From Hymenobacter mellowenesis (GTDB taxonomy: Bacteria; Bacteroidota; Bacteroidia; Cytophagales; Hymenobacteraceae): 64,000 bases of DNA. Numbering within the stretch: the stretch's first letter is position 1; each line of letters begins with the position of its first letter. The DNA is taken from positions 162,370 through 226,369 of the forward strand of contig NZ_JAUQSX010000012.1 of the NCBI RefSeq assembly GCF_030581005.1, read 5' to 3'. Shown here piece after piece: positions 45,017 through 52,691 of this stretch. The notes beneath the pieces are model-generated. The model did no database searches. It saw only the letters and a list, made by a program, of their open reading frames with translations, and was not told the origin of the DNA. Made by a program: the position numbers and the translations under genes.

Positions 45017-46075
45017 CTAAACCGCCGTCTGGCGGGCGGGCGCCATGGTGAGGCGGGCCAGAAACTCCAGCGCCGTGCGGTAGCGGCCGCGCAGCTCGCG
45101 GTAGTGGGCCCAGGCGGCGGCCCGGTCTTCGCACAGGCGCAGGCCCTTGTCGGCGAGCAGTCGGCAGGCTTCGTCAAAATCGGCGCGGCGCAGTTCCTCG
45201 TCGTGTTCGGCGGGCAGCAGGTCGGTTGGTTCGGCGCCGGCTTTATTGTCGAAAAAGCGGTACACCCGGTTCAGGGCCAGGCAGCCGGCCTTGAAGGTGA
45301 TTTCGACCTGCCGGGGGTGCGGTCCATCCACGGCGGCAAAGAGCAACGCGGCCGTGTCCAGAATAAGCCCGCCGGCCATCACCCAGGAGCGGCCCGGCTG
45401 CGGCGAGCGGAAAAACGACAAAATGGGCAGCGAGGTGTGGCTCTCCTCAATCTCGACAAACCACTGCTCCCAAGCGGCCCACTGCTGGTCGTCGTTTTGC
45501 ACCGAGCCGTCGTGGTTGAGCCAGCCCAGCAGGCAGGCGGCTGTGGGGGGAGTGCCGGCCCGCAATTCTAGCAGTGCCACCGTCACCTCGCGCCGCGAAA
45601 ACGCTTGGTAGATGGTGGGCAAGTACGAGAGCAGCAGCGTGAGCAGCAGCAACCCCAGCGTGGCTTCGGAGTAAGTGAGAATGCCGCCGAAAAGGCTGAA
45701 ATCATCAATGGTGCCCAGCGTTAGCAGCGAACTGCCGCTCAACTGGTAGCAGTGCAGCCAAGTGCCTTCGCCCACGGCCCAGTACATGCCGGTGTAGCCC
45801 ACACTCACCAGTGCCTCCCAGCACACGGGCAGCGCCACCAGCGCCACCGGCGCGTAGTGGGCCATGATTTTATCGCGCCGCTCGTAGGAGTTGGCCAGCT
45901 TGGCGGCAAAATCGAACACCACCCGGATGCCCATGAATACCCACACATTCAGCCGCACCACTTCGTTGCGCGGCAGCACAAACGAGCGAACGGCCGCCGA
46001 CAACGTGGTGACAACGAGCACTGCCCCGCCCAGGCCGGTGATGATGCGCAGCAGCAAAAACAGGAGGGGCGGCAT
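45017..46075 (-). CDS. Membrane protein with a channel-like pore segment, hypothetical
   Basis: Encodes 352 residues from ATG at 46075 (MPPLLFLLLRII); a TTG two codons earlier opens the same frame. Membrane segments are near 1-25, 40-60, 78-98 and 150-170. A re-entrant-like SGSSLLTLGTIDD lies between the third and fourth, reminiscent of a potassium-channel filter but without TxGYGD. The C-terminal half is soluble and helical with acidic stretches. It follows lutB by 57 bases on the same strand. Ion transport is a guess from the pore-like motif. Confidence 0.6.
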   Translation of the reverse strand: MPPLLFLLLRIITGLGGAVLVVTTLSAAVRSFVLPRNEVVRLNVWVFMGIRVVFDFAAKLANSYERRDKIMAHYAPVALVALPVCWEALVSVGYTGMYWAVGEGTWLHCYQLSGSSLLTLGTIDDFSLFGGILTYSEATLGLLLLTLLLSYLPTIYQAFSRREVTVALLELRAGTPPTAACLLGWLNHDGSVQNDDQQWAAWEQWFVEIEESHTSLPILSFFRSPQPGRSWVMAGGLILDTAALLFAAVDGPHPRQVEITFKAGCLALNRVYRFFDNKAGAEPTDLLPAEHDEELRRADFDEACRLLADKGLRLCEDRAAAWAHYRELRGRYRTALEFLARLTMAPARQTAV

Positions 46076-46132
46076 ATTCAAGCAAAAGCTCTGATACGGG
46101 CCCTGCTGGAAAAGCGCCGGACAACCAACCGA

Positions 46133-47521
46133 TTAAAGGACCTTGCGGGCCTTCCACAGCTCCCGGAACGACTGCGGCGCAATGGCCAGCGCCTCGCGGC
46201 GCTTGCTCCAGCCCACTTGGCCCAGCAGGCGGCCCAGGCTCCAGTCCTTGATTTTAGCGGGTAACACGTCCAGTGCCCAGCGGTGTTGCATGCTCCACTT
46301 CCACAGGCCGATGGCGAGTTTTTCCTCGGTGGGTGCGTAGCCTTCCTCCACGCTTTGCTTGCGGTTGAGCAGCAAGAGGTTGTGCAGCGGGATGCGGACC
46401 GGGCACACCGTGGTGCAGGCCCCGCATAGGCTGCTGGCGTAGCTCAGGTGCTTGTGCTCGGGCAGGCCGCTCAGGTGCGGGCTGATGACCGAGCCGATGG
46501 GGCCGGAATAGGTGGTTTCGTAGGTGTGGCCGCCAATGTTCTTGTACACCGGGCACACGTTCAGGCAGGCTCCGCAGCGGATGCAGCGCAGGGCGGCGCG
46601 CTTGTCGGGCTGGGCCAGCAGGTTGGTGCGGCCGTTGTCGAGCAGGATGACCACCATTTCCTCGGGTCCGTCCACCTCGTTGGCCTGGCGCGGGCCGAAG
46701 TACAGCGTGTTGTACACCGTGACCTGCTGCCCCGTGCCGCTGGTGCTGAGCAGGGGCCAAAACAAGTCCAAATCCGTGAGCTGCGGAATCACTTTCTCAA
46801 TGCCCACAATGGCAATGTGCAGCTTCGGAAACGAGGCTGAAAGGCGGGCATTGCCCTCGTTTTCGGTTACGGCCACGGCGCCGGCGTCGGCCACGAGGAA
46901 GTTGCCGCCGGTCACGCCCACTTCGGCGGTGGTGTACTTGTTGCGGAGCAGGTGCCGGGCCGTGAGCACCAGCTTCTGGGCGTCGTCGGTGCTTTCGGTG
47001 CCCAGGTGCTTCACGAAAATGTTGTTGATGTCGGCCTTGCTCAGGTGCATAGCCGGCGTCACAATGTGGTAGGGCCGCTCGCCATTGAGCTGCACGATGT
47101 ACTCGCCGAGGTCCGTCTCTACCGACTCGATGCCCTGCGTGGCGAGGTACTTGTTGAGGTGGATTTCCTCGGTGGTCATGCTCTTGGCCTTTACCACCGT
47201 TTTGGTGTGGCGCGCCGCCGTCAGCTTGCCGATTTCGGCCAGCGCCTCGGCCGCATCGCGCGCCCAGATGACGCGGCCGCCGCGGGCCGTGAAGTTGGCT
47301 TCGAACTGCAGCAGGTACTCATCGAGCTTTTCCAGCACGGTGGCTTTGAGGTAGGCGCCCCGGTCGCGGGCCAGCTCGTGCTCGTCGTAGAGTTTCAGGC
47401 CGGCGCTCACGGCCGCGTCGTACTTGCCGATGTTGAACCGGATTTTGCGGCGGTGCTCGCGGTCGAAGGCTTTGGCCTCGGCGTCGAGCTGAAACTGGTT
47501 GGCTTTGGTGGCAGGGGTCAT
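46133..47521 (-). CDS. lutB: Lactate utilization protein B, iron-sulfur oxidoreductase subunit
   Basis: Encodes 462 residues. LutB is a subunit of the LutABC complex that oxidises L-lactate to pyruvate. The N-terminal two thirds form the LUD domain (TTEEIHLNKYL; VGVTGGNFLVADAGAVAVTENEGN). Two ferredoxin-type cysteine clusters follow, CIRCGACLNVCP and CGACTTVCP, for [4Fe-4S] centres. lutA and lutC are not adjacent; the flanking genes are an M28 peptidase 6 bases upstream and a membrane protein downstream. The neighbour arrangement is therefore unusual, or the partners are elsewhere. Confidence 0.92.
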   Translation of the reverse strand: MTPATKANQFQLDAEAKAFDREHRRKIRFNIGKYDAAVSAGLKLYDEHELARDRGAYLKATVLEKLDEYLLQFEANFTARGGRVIWARDAAEALAEIGKLTAARHTKTVVKAKSMTTEEIHLNKYLATQGIESVETDLGEYIVQLNGERPYHIVTPAMHLSKADINNIFVKHLGTESTDDAQKLVLTARHLLRNKYTTAEVGVTGGNFLVADAGAVAVTENEGNARLSASFPKLHIAIVGIEKVIPQLTDLDLFWPLLSTSGTGQQVTVYNTLYFGPRQANEVDGPEEMVVILLDNGRTNLLAQPDKRAALRCIRCGACLNVCPVYKNIGGHTYETTYSGPIGSVISPHLSGLPEHKHLSYASSLCGACTTVCPVRIPLHNLLLLNRKQSVEEGYAPTEEKLAIGLWKWSMQHRWALDVLPAKIKDWSLGRLLGQVGWSKRREALAIAPQSFRELWKARKVL

Positions 47522-47527
47522 GGCAAA

Positions 47528-49216
47528 TCAGGGCTTGTTCGAGTCAACCACAATGCGCTGCTCGCGGTTGGCCAGTTCCCAGGCGGTGTAGAACACCAGC
47601 TGGGCGCGCTCCGCTAATTTATCGAACTCGATTTTCTCCACGTCGTCGGTGGCCTTGTGATAGTCGGCGTGCTCGCCGGTGGTGTAGAAGATGACCGGGA
47701 TTTTGCGACGCGCAAAGTTGTAGTGGTCCGAGCGGTAGTAGATGTGTTCCGGCTCGTTGGGAATGTTGAAATGGTAGTCCAGCTCCAGATGCGTGTAGTC
47801 GCGGTTGGCCGCCTCATTGATGGTGTGCAGCTCCGACGACAGCTTATCCGAGCCCACCACGCACACGAAATGCTTCTTCAAACCGTGCTTGCGGTCGGTG
47901 CGGCCCACCATATCGATGTTCAAATCAGCAATGGTCTGGGCCAGGGGCACCACCGGGTGCGCCGTGTAATATTCGGAGCCAAACAGCCCTTCCTCCTCCG
48001 CCGTCATCGTGATGAACAGAATGCTGCGGCGCGGCCCGTGCCCGTCCTTCTTGGCTTGCACAAAGGCCTTGGCCAGCTGCAGCACCGCCACTGTGCCCGA
48101 GCCGTCGTCGTCGGCCCCATTGTATATCGTGTCGTGCTTCACGCCTAGGTGGTCGTAGTGGGCCGAAATCACCAGCACCTCGTCCTTCTTATCCGAGCCT
48201 TCCAGGAAGCCCAGCACGTTTTCGGTGGTGAGCTGCTGCTGCGTCTGGGGCAAATAAAACGTAGCCGTGGGCGGCTGAAATGCCGCTGGCACCGGCCCCC
48301 GCGCCTGGCCCAGGCCCCGCACGTAGCCCATTAGGTCGGCCCTGGTGGCGCCAGCCAGCGCGAAGCCCAACTCCTGCGACGTTAGGTACACACCGATGCC
48401 GGGCGGAATGCTTTCGCTCACCGTGTCGATGATGGCCGGCCCTGGGTCGGGCAGCGAAAAGGCTGGCTCGCTCAGTGCCGAGGCAAACTGCTGGCCCTCT
48501 TTCCGAAAAGCCGCCGCCGACGCAAACGTGACCAGAAAAATGGTGCGCGCGCCGTGCGCCTTCGCCAGCGCCGCCTTGCGCAGGCCCGAGTCCCAATAGT
48601 CGGCCTTGCGGCCCAGCGGCCGGAGCAGCGCGCGGCCCCGCTCGTCCTGCGGCGCGCCCATCAGGGCCACCACGTCCTTGCCCTGCACATCGAGCCCGGC
48701 GTAGTCCGAGTAAGCGCCCTGCTCCACCCCAAAGCCCACAAACACCGGTTGCGCCACGGTGGGCGTGAGGAAAGGCGAGGGCAGCGGCCCGTAGCTGAAA
48801 AAGTCGTTCAGCCACTCGTAGCGCCGGCCGTTCACTTGCACGTAGCCGCCCGGCGCCGTGGCCCCGCGCACCAGCGGGAAGTGCTGCAGATACGGGTTGT
48901 CGCCACCCGTCACCGGCCCCTGCAGGCCCAGCGCCGCAAACTGCTTCACCAGATACTCGGCCGCCAGCTTCTGGCCCGGCTGCCCCGCCTCGCGCCCCTG
49001 AAAAGCATCCGACGCCACCACGGTCAGGTGCTGGCGCAACTCCTCGGGCCGGATGGTGGCGGCGTAGGTGCGGGCCCATTCCGGCGCGGCAGGAACCGGG
49101 GTAGCCTGAGCCGCAGGTGCTGCTTTAGTTTTGATTTTGACCTTGGTGGGAGCTTGTTGAGCGCTTGCAGAGCAAGTGGCTAAAGCAAGTAGGCCGCAGA
49201 ATACCAGTGTTTTCAT
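47528..49216 (-). CDS. Secreted M28 family aminopeptidase, paralog B
   Basis: Encodes 562 residues with a signal peptide (MKTLVFCGLLALATCSASAQ) then a Lys-rich KVKIKTK. A PA-like insert lies at about 120-290. M28 metal ligands: SAHYDHLG with the first His near 353, DDDGSGT, TAEEEGLFGSEYY, DMVGRTD, and a late His in GEHADYHKATD. It ends VVDSNKP. It should be a zinc exopeptidase outside the cytoplasm. The neighbouring gene at 49366-51063 is a close paralog, and lutB starts 6 bases after this stop codon. Confidence 0.9.
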   Translation of the reverse strand: MKTLVFCGLLALATCSASAQQAPTKVKIKTKAAPAAQATPVPAAPEWARTYAATIRPEELRQHLTVVASDAFQGREAGQPGQKLAAEYLVKQFAALGLQGPVTGGDNPYLQHFPLVRGATAPGGYVQVNGRRYEWLNDFFSYGPLPSPFLTPTVAQPVFVGFGVEQGAYSDYAGLDVQGKDVVALMGAPQDERGRALLRPLGRKADYWDSGLRKAALAKAHGARTIFLVTFASAAAFRKEGQQFASALSEPAFSLPDPGPAIIDTVSESIPPGIGVYLTSQELGFALAGATRADLMGYVRGLGQARGPVPAAFQPPTATFYLPQTQQQLTTENVLGFLEGSDKKDEVLVISAHYDHLGVKHDTIYNGADDDGSGTVAVLQLAKAFVQAKKDGHGPRRSILFITMTAEEEGLFGSEYYTAHPVVPLAQTIADLNIDMVGRTDRKHGLKKHFVCVVGSDKLSSELHTINEAANRDYTHLELDYHFNIPNEPEHIYYRSDHYNFARRKIPVIFYTTGEHADYHKATDDVEKIEFDKLAERAQLVFYTAWELANREQRIVVDSNKP

Positions 49217-49245
49217 AGGGAAAGGCAGACGCCCAAAAAATAGTA

Positions 49246-49341
49246 GAACGTCATGCTGAGCGCAGCCGAAGCATCTCTACTGCGCAAGTAGTTAATTACT
49301 ATTGCGGTAGAGATGCTTCGGCTGCGCTCAGCATGACGTTC
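49246..49341. repeat. Family-1 palindrome between the two M28 genes
   Basis: A 96-bp unit whose 34-bp arms (GAACGTCATGCTGAGCGCAG and onward) are perfectly complementary at both ends. The centre holds GTTAATTA. It is the cleanest copy of the family whose core also lies in the MITE-like elements. Confidence 0.85.
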
Positions 49342-49365
49342 AATTGTCAGCGACTTAGGCTAAAC

Positions 49366-51063
49366 CTACGGCTTGTTCGAATCCACCACAATGCGGCCGT
49401 CGCGGTTGGCTAGCTCCCAGGCCAGGTGGAAAACCAGCTTGGCGCGCTTCTCCATCTTCGGAAACTCGATTTTGCTGATTTCGTCGGTTTCCTTGTGATA
49501 GTCAGCGTGTACGCCGTTGAAGAAAAACGCCACCGGCACCTTGTTCACCGCGAAGTTGTAGTGGTCGGAGCGGTAGTAGAAGCGGTTCGGGTCGGCCGGG
49601 TCGTCGAAGCGGTAGTCCAGGTCGAGGTTGCTGTACTGCTTGTTTTCGGCTTCCAGAATCACCTTCAGCTCCGAGGCCAGCTTGTCGGAGCCGATGACGT
49701 ACACGTAGTCCGGCTTGCCTTCATGCTCCACGTCGGTGCGCCCAATCATGTCCACGTTCAGGTCGGCCTCCGTCTGGGCCAGCGGGAAAATGGGGTGCTT
49801 CGAGTAGTACTCCGAGCCGAACAGGCCCTTTTCCTCTCCCGTCACGCTTAGGAAGAGCAGGCTGCGGCGCGGGCCGTGCCCGTCGGCCTTGGCTTTGGCA
49901 AAGGCCTCAGCCATCGTCACGATGGCTGACGTGCCCGAGCCGTCGTCGTCAGCCCCGTTGAACACCTTGCCATCCTGAATGCCGAGATGGTCGTGGTGAG
50001 CCGAAATCACGATGATGTCATCCTTCTTATCGGTGCCCTCAATGAAGCCCAGCGCGTTTTCCGTGTCCAGTGGCGTGCGCTTGCGCTCGGCCCGTATCTG
50101 CATCGGCACCGCCTTGAAGGTCGATTTCACCGGCTGCTTCGTGCTGTTGATTTTGGCCAGATACGCTTGCATGGCCGCATCCTTGGTGCCCAGCAGCGCC
50201 AGGCCCACAGCCGGCGAAATGGAGAACGACGGTACGCGGCTCGGCTTCTGTCCTTCGCTCACCATCGCCACCGAGGGCCGGCTGATGTAGGGCGCCAGCC
50301 GCGCCGTCTGCTTGGCGAAGTTGTTGTTCGGATTGAAGCTCACGAAGAACACCGAGCGGGCGCCTTTCTGGGTGGCTAGCTGCACCTTGGCGCGGTCGTT
50401 GGCCCATTTCGTAGGCGCACCGTCGGGGCTGAGCAGGGCTTTGCCGCCGTCGCCGGTGGGCTCGCCTTGCATGATAATCAGGTCCTTGCCCGCCACATCC
50501 AGGCCAGCGTAGTCGGAGTAGCCGGCCTGCTCGATGCCGTAGCCAACAAACACCGGCTTCACGGTGGTTTCGGTGGCGAAAGGCGAGTCGCCGGTGCCGT
50601 AGAAATCCGTCAGCCAAGCGTAAGTGGTTTTGCCCACTTTCAGGCTGGCGCCGTCGGCCCAGGTCACCTGCTCCACGTTGAAGTGCTGCTGGTAGGGGTC
50701 GGTGCCGGTGGTGACGGGGCCGGTCAGGCCGGCGTTTTTAAACTGCGTGGCCACGTAGGTGGCGGCCATGTGCTGGCCCTTCATGCCCGTTTCGCGGCCC
50801 TCGTACTCGTCCGAGGCCAGCACCGCCAGGTGGGCACGCAGCCGCTCGGCCGATACCATGTCCGCGTATTTCACGCTCCAGTCCTCTGGGGCCACCGGTT
50901 GGGTGGCGGGAGCTGCCGTGGCGGCTTTGCCCTCTTTGATTTTGGTTTTGGCAGCGGGCATCGTAACGCCGCCTTTGGTTTTGATTTTAACCTTGCCCTG
51001 GGCGTGGGCCGGGGCGGCGCTGGCCAAAGCCAGAAAGGCCAGCAGGAGAGGAGTTTGCTTCAT
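49366..51063 (-). CDS. Secreted M28 family aminopeptidase, paralog A
   Basis: Encodes 565 residues from ATG at 51063 (MKQTPLLLAFLALASAAPAHAQ). Longer frames upstream run through the palindrome and are rejected. It shares with its neighbour KVKIKTK after the signal peptide, a PA-like insert, M28 residues (SAHHDHLGIQ, DDDGSGT, TGEEKGLFGSEYY, DMIGRTD, GVHADYHKETD) and the end GRIVVDSNKP. The two genes look like an older tandem duplication, now separated by a palindrome. It differs by a longer Lys/Ala/Pro linker after the signal peptide. Confidence 0.9.
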   Translation of the reverse strand: MKQTPLLLAFLALASAAPAHAQGKVKIKTKGGVTMPAAKTKIKEGKAATAAPATQPVAPEDWSVKYADMVSAERLRAHLAVLASDEYEGRETGMKGQHMAATYVATQFKNAGLTGPVTTGTDPYQQHFNVEQVTWADGASLKVGKTTYAWLTDFYGTGDSPFATETTVKPVFVGYGIEQAGYSDYAGLDVAGKDLIIMQGEPTGDGGKALLSPDGAPTKWANDRAKVQLATQKGARSVFFVSFNPNNNFAKQTARLAPYISRPSVAMVSEGQKPSRVPSFSISPAVGLALLGTKDAAMQAYLAKINSTKQPVKSTFKAVPMQIRAERKRTPLDTENALGFIEGTDKKDDIIVISAHHDHLGIQDGKVFNGADDDGSGTSAIVTMAEAFAKAKADGHGPRRSLLFLSVTGEEKGLFGSEYYSKHPIFPLAQTEADLNVDMIGRTDVEHEGKPDYVYVIGSDKLASELKVILEAENKQYSNLDLDYRFDDPADPNRFYYRSDHYNFAVNKVPVAFFFNGVHADYHKETDEISKIEFPKMEKRAKLVFHLAWELANRDGRIVVDSNKP

Positions 51064-51092
51064 TTTTATGGATTGGTGGGAACAGAGAGAAA

Positions 51093-51199
51093 GAACGTTA
51101 TGCAGAGCGCAGCGAAGCATTTCGCGTGCTATCACTAACTACAATTAGGAGGATTAGCGACTACATGCGAGATGCTTCGCTGCGCTCTGCATGACGGTC
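51093..51199. repeat. Family-1-like palindrome between ispF and the M28 gene
   Basis: Arms GAACGTTATGCAGAGCGCAG and GCTGCGCTCTGCATGACGGT, with AGCGAAGCAT / GATGCTTCGCT adjoining. Several substitutions relative to the other copies, mostly with compensating changes in the opposite arm (GCAGAGC / GCTCTGC), so pairing is kept. Confidence 0.75.
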
Positions 51200-51219
51200 T
51201 GTGTGGGAATGACAATTGA

Positions 51220-51699
51220 TTATGCTTTCTGAATCAGCACGCTGGCGTAGGCGGCCACGCCTTCCTGCCGGCCCACAAAACCCAGTTTTTCGGTGGTGGT
51301 TGCTTTGATGGAGATATCCTCCTCGGCAATGCCCATCACGGCGGCCAGCACGCGCTGCATTTCCGGGATGTGCGGGTTCACCTTGGGGCGCTCCAGGCAA
51401 ATGGTCGAGTCGATGTTGCTCACCTCGTAGCCCCGCTCGCGGAGCAGACGCATCACGCCGGAGAGCAGCTTTTTCGAGTCGATGCCCTTGTACTGCGGGT
51501 CGGTGTCGGGGAAGTGGAAGCCGATGTCGCGCAGGTTGGCGGCGCCCAAAAGCGCGTCGCAGATGACGTGGATGAGCACATCGGCATCGGAGTGGCCGAG
51601 GGCGCCGTGGGTGTGCGGCACCTCGATGCCCCCGAGCCAGAAGGGCAGCCCTTCCTGGAGTTGGTGAACGTCGTAGCCGAAGCCGGTGCGGATTTTCAT
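51220..51699 (-). CDS. ispF: 2-C-methyl-D-erythritol 2,4-cyclodiphosphate synthase
   Basis: Encodes 159 residues. It forms the cyclic diphosphate in the MEP isoprenoid pathway and works as a trimer. Zinc ligands are Asp10, His12 (GFGYDVHQL) and His44 (DADVLIH). The signature GALGHSDADVLIH is intact, along with FPDTDPQYKGIDS and the closing KATTTEKLGFVGRQEG. Length is standard. Its promoter carries a palindrome. Confidence 0.96.
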   Translation of the reverse strand: MKIRTGFGYDVHQLQEGLPFWLGGIEVPHTHGALGHSDADVLIHVICDALLGAANLRDIGFHFPDTDPQYKGIDSKKLLSGVMRLLRERGYEVSNIDSTICLERPKVNPHIPEMQRVLAAVMGIAEEDISIKATTTEKLGFVGRQEGVAAYASVLIQKA

Positions 51700-51726
51700 A
51701 AGAGGGCGGAATAAGAGCGGGCCGAC

Positions 51727-51756
51727 GCGGCCGCCGCAAAAGTACCCGGCGGCCGC
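51727..51756 (-). promoter_or_regulatory. ispF promoter within a 10-bp inverted repeat
   Basis: On the minus strand TACTTTTG (51744-51737) fits the -7 consensus, about 38 bases before ATG. It sits exactly between GCGGCCGCCG (51727-51736) and its complement CGGCGGCCGC (51747-51756). Regulatory meaning not shown. Confidence 0.45.
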
Positions 51757-51977
51757 GGCATTGCGCCGACAACCCGGGCAAAGCCTTTTTGAAATTAATA
51801 ATACGATTAGTCAATATTATTCAACTAAAATTATTAGCTTTGTATTGCCATTTAAATTAGTTAGTCATGCGGGCTGCAACTCACTTTTTTTCAGGGTTAG
51901 GTAAAATATCGGGGGGCGGTGCGCGTCAGGTAGAGGCGAAAAGGGCCCGGACGGGCTGGGGAGGCCAAAAAGAAAAT

Positions 51978-52017
51978 GGAAACTTTGAGTACAATGAAAG
52001 TTTCCATTGTATCTTTG
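51978..52017 (+). promoter_or_regulatory. Promoter with nested palindromic operator before the TetR gene
   Basis: TTG (51985-51987), 22 bases, TATCTTTG (52010-52017) is a Bacteroidota-type promoter 11 bases before ATG 52029. Two inverted repeats overlap it: GGAAACTTT (51978-51986) with AAAGTTTCC (51997-52005), and TACAATG (51990-51996) with CATTGTA (52005-52011). They cover the spacer and the start of the -7 box, as expected for autorepression by the TetR product. Confidence 0.65.
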
Positions 52018-52028
52018 CGGCGTTAGTT

Positions 52029-52643
52029 ATGGAAATCAAAGACCGAATCCTGAACCACGCCCAGCGGCTTTTCATGCGCAACGGCATCAAAAGCGTGAGC
52101 ATGGACGACATTGCCGCCGACATGGCCATGTCGAAAAAAACGCTTTACAAGTGGTTCGAAAACAAGGACCAGATTGTGATGGCCGGCATCACCCAACACC
52201 TCCACGGCGTGCAGGGCGACTGCGCGGTGGTGGCTGGCAAAGCGGCCAACGCGGTGGAAGAAATGCTGCTCCTCTCGAAGTGGGCCGACGAGCAGTTCGC
52301 CGACATCCATCCCAGCATCTTCAACGACCTGAAGAAGTACCACCCCACCGCCTGGGACTTGTTTAGGGCACACAAAAACACCTTCATCCTGGCCCAGATA
52401 ATCCAGAACCTGCGCCGCGGCATGGCCGAAGGCCTCTTCCGGCCCGACCTCGACGTGGAGGTGCTGGCCCGCCTCAACCTCGCCCAGATAGAGTTGGCCT
52501 TCGACTCGGAACTGTTTCCCGCCACCCAGTTCAGCCCGCTGCGTGTGAACCGGGTTTTCGACGAGCATTTCCTGCTGGGCGTGGCCACGCTCAAGGGCCA
52601 CAAGCTCATCAATCAGTACCGGCAGATTACCGAAGCTGAATAG
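52029..52643 (+). CDS. TetR/AcrR family regulator of the efflux locus
   Basis: Encodes 204 residues from ATG 52029. The N-terminal helix-turn-helix (about 8-55) reads KDRILNHAQRLFMRNGIKSV, DDIAADMAMSKKTLYKWFENKD. The C-terminal ligand domain is helical and unassigned. A longer frame from 51867 would include the promoter region and is rejected. TolC, membrane-fusion and RND genes follow at 52692-59196 on the same strand with small gaps, so it probably controls them as well as itself. The inducer is unknown. Confidence 0.92.
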   Translation: MEIKDRILNHAQRLFMRNGIKSVSMDDIAADMAMSKKTLYKWFENKDQIVMAGITQHLHGVQGDCAVVAGKAANAVEEMLLLSKWADEQFADIHPSIFNDLKKYHPTAWDLFRAHKNTFILAQIIQNLRRGMAEGLFRPDLDVEVLARLNLAQIELAFDSELFPATQFSPLRVNRVFDEHFLLGVATLKGHKLINQYRQITEAE

Positions 52644-52691
52644 TTTACCTACGATTTTCCCCGCACACCCGTTTCCTTTTTGCTGTTTTAT

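Noticed and set aside
45017..46075. Confident potassium channel assignment
   Set aside because: The pore-like SGSSLLTLG lacks the TxGYG filter; left as channel-like hypothetical.
46133..47521. Complete lutABC operon
   Set aside because: Only lutB is present; the genes on either side are a peptidase and a membrane protein.
51867..52028. N-terminal extension of the TetR regulator
   Set aside because: It would translate the promoter and operator; the extension has low similarity to TetR proteins, which start near MEIKDRIL.
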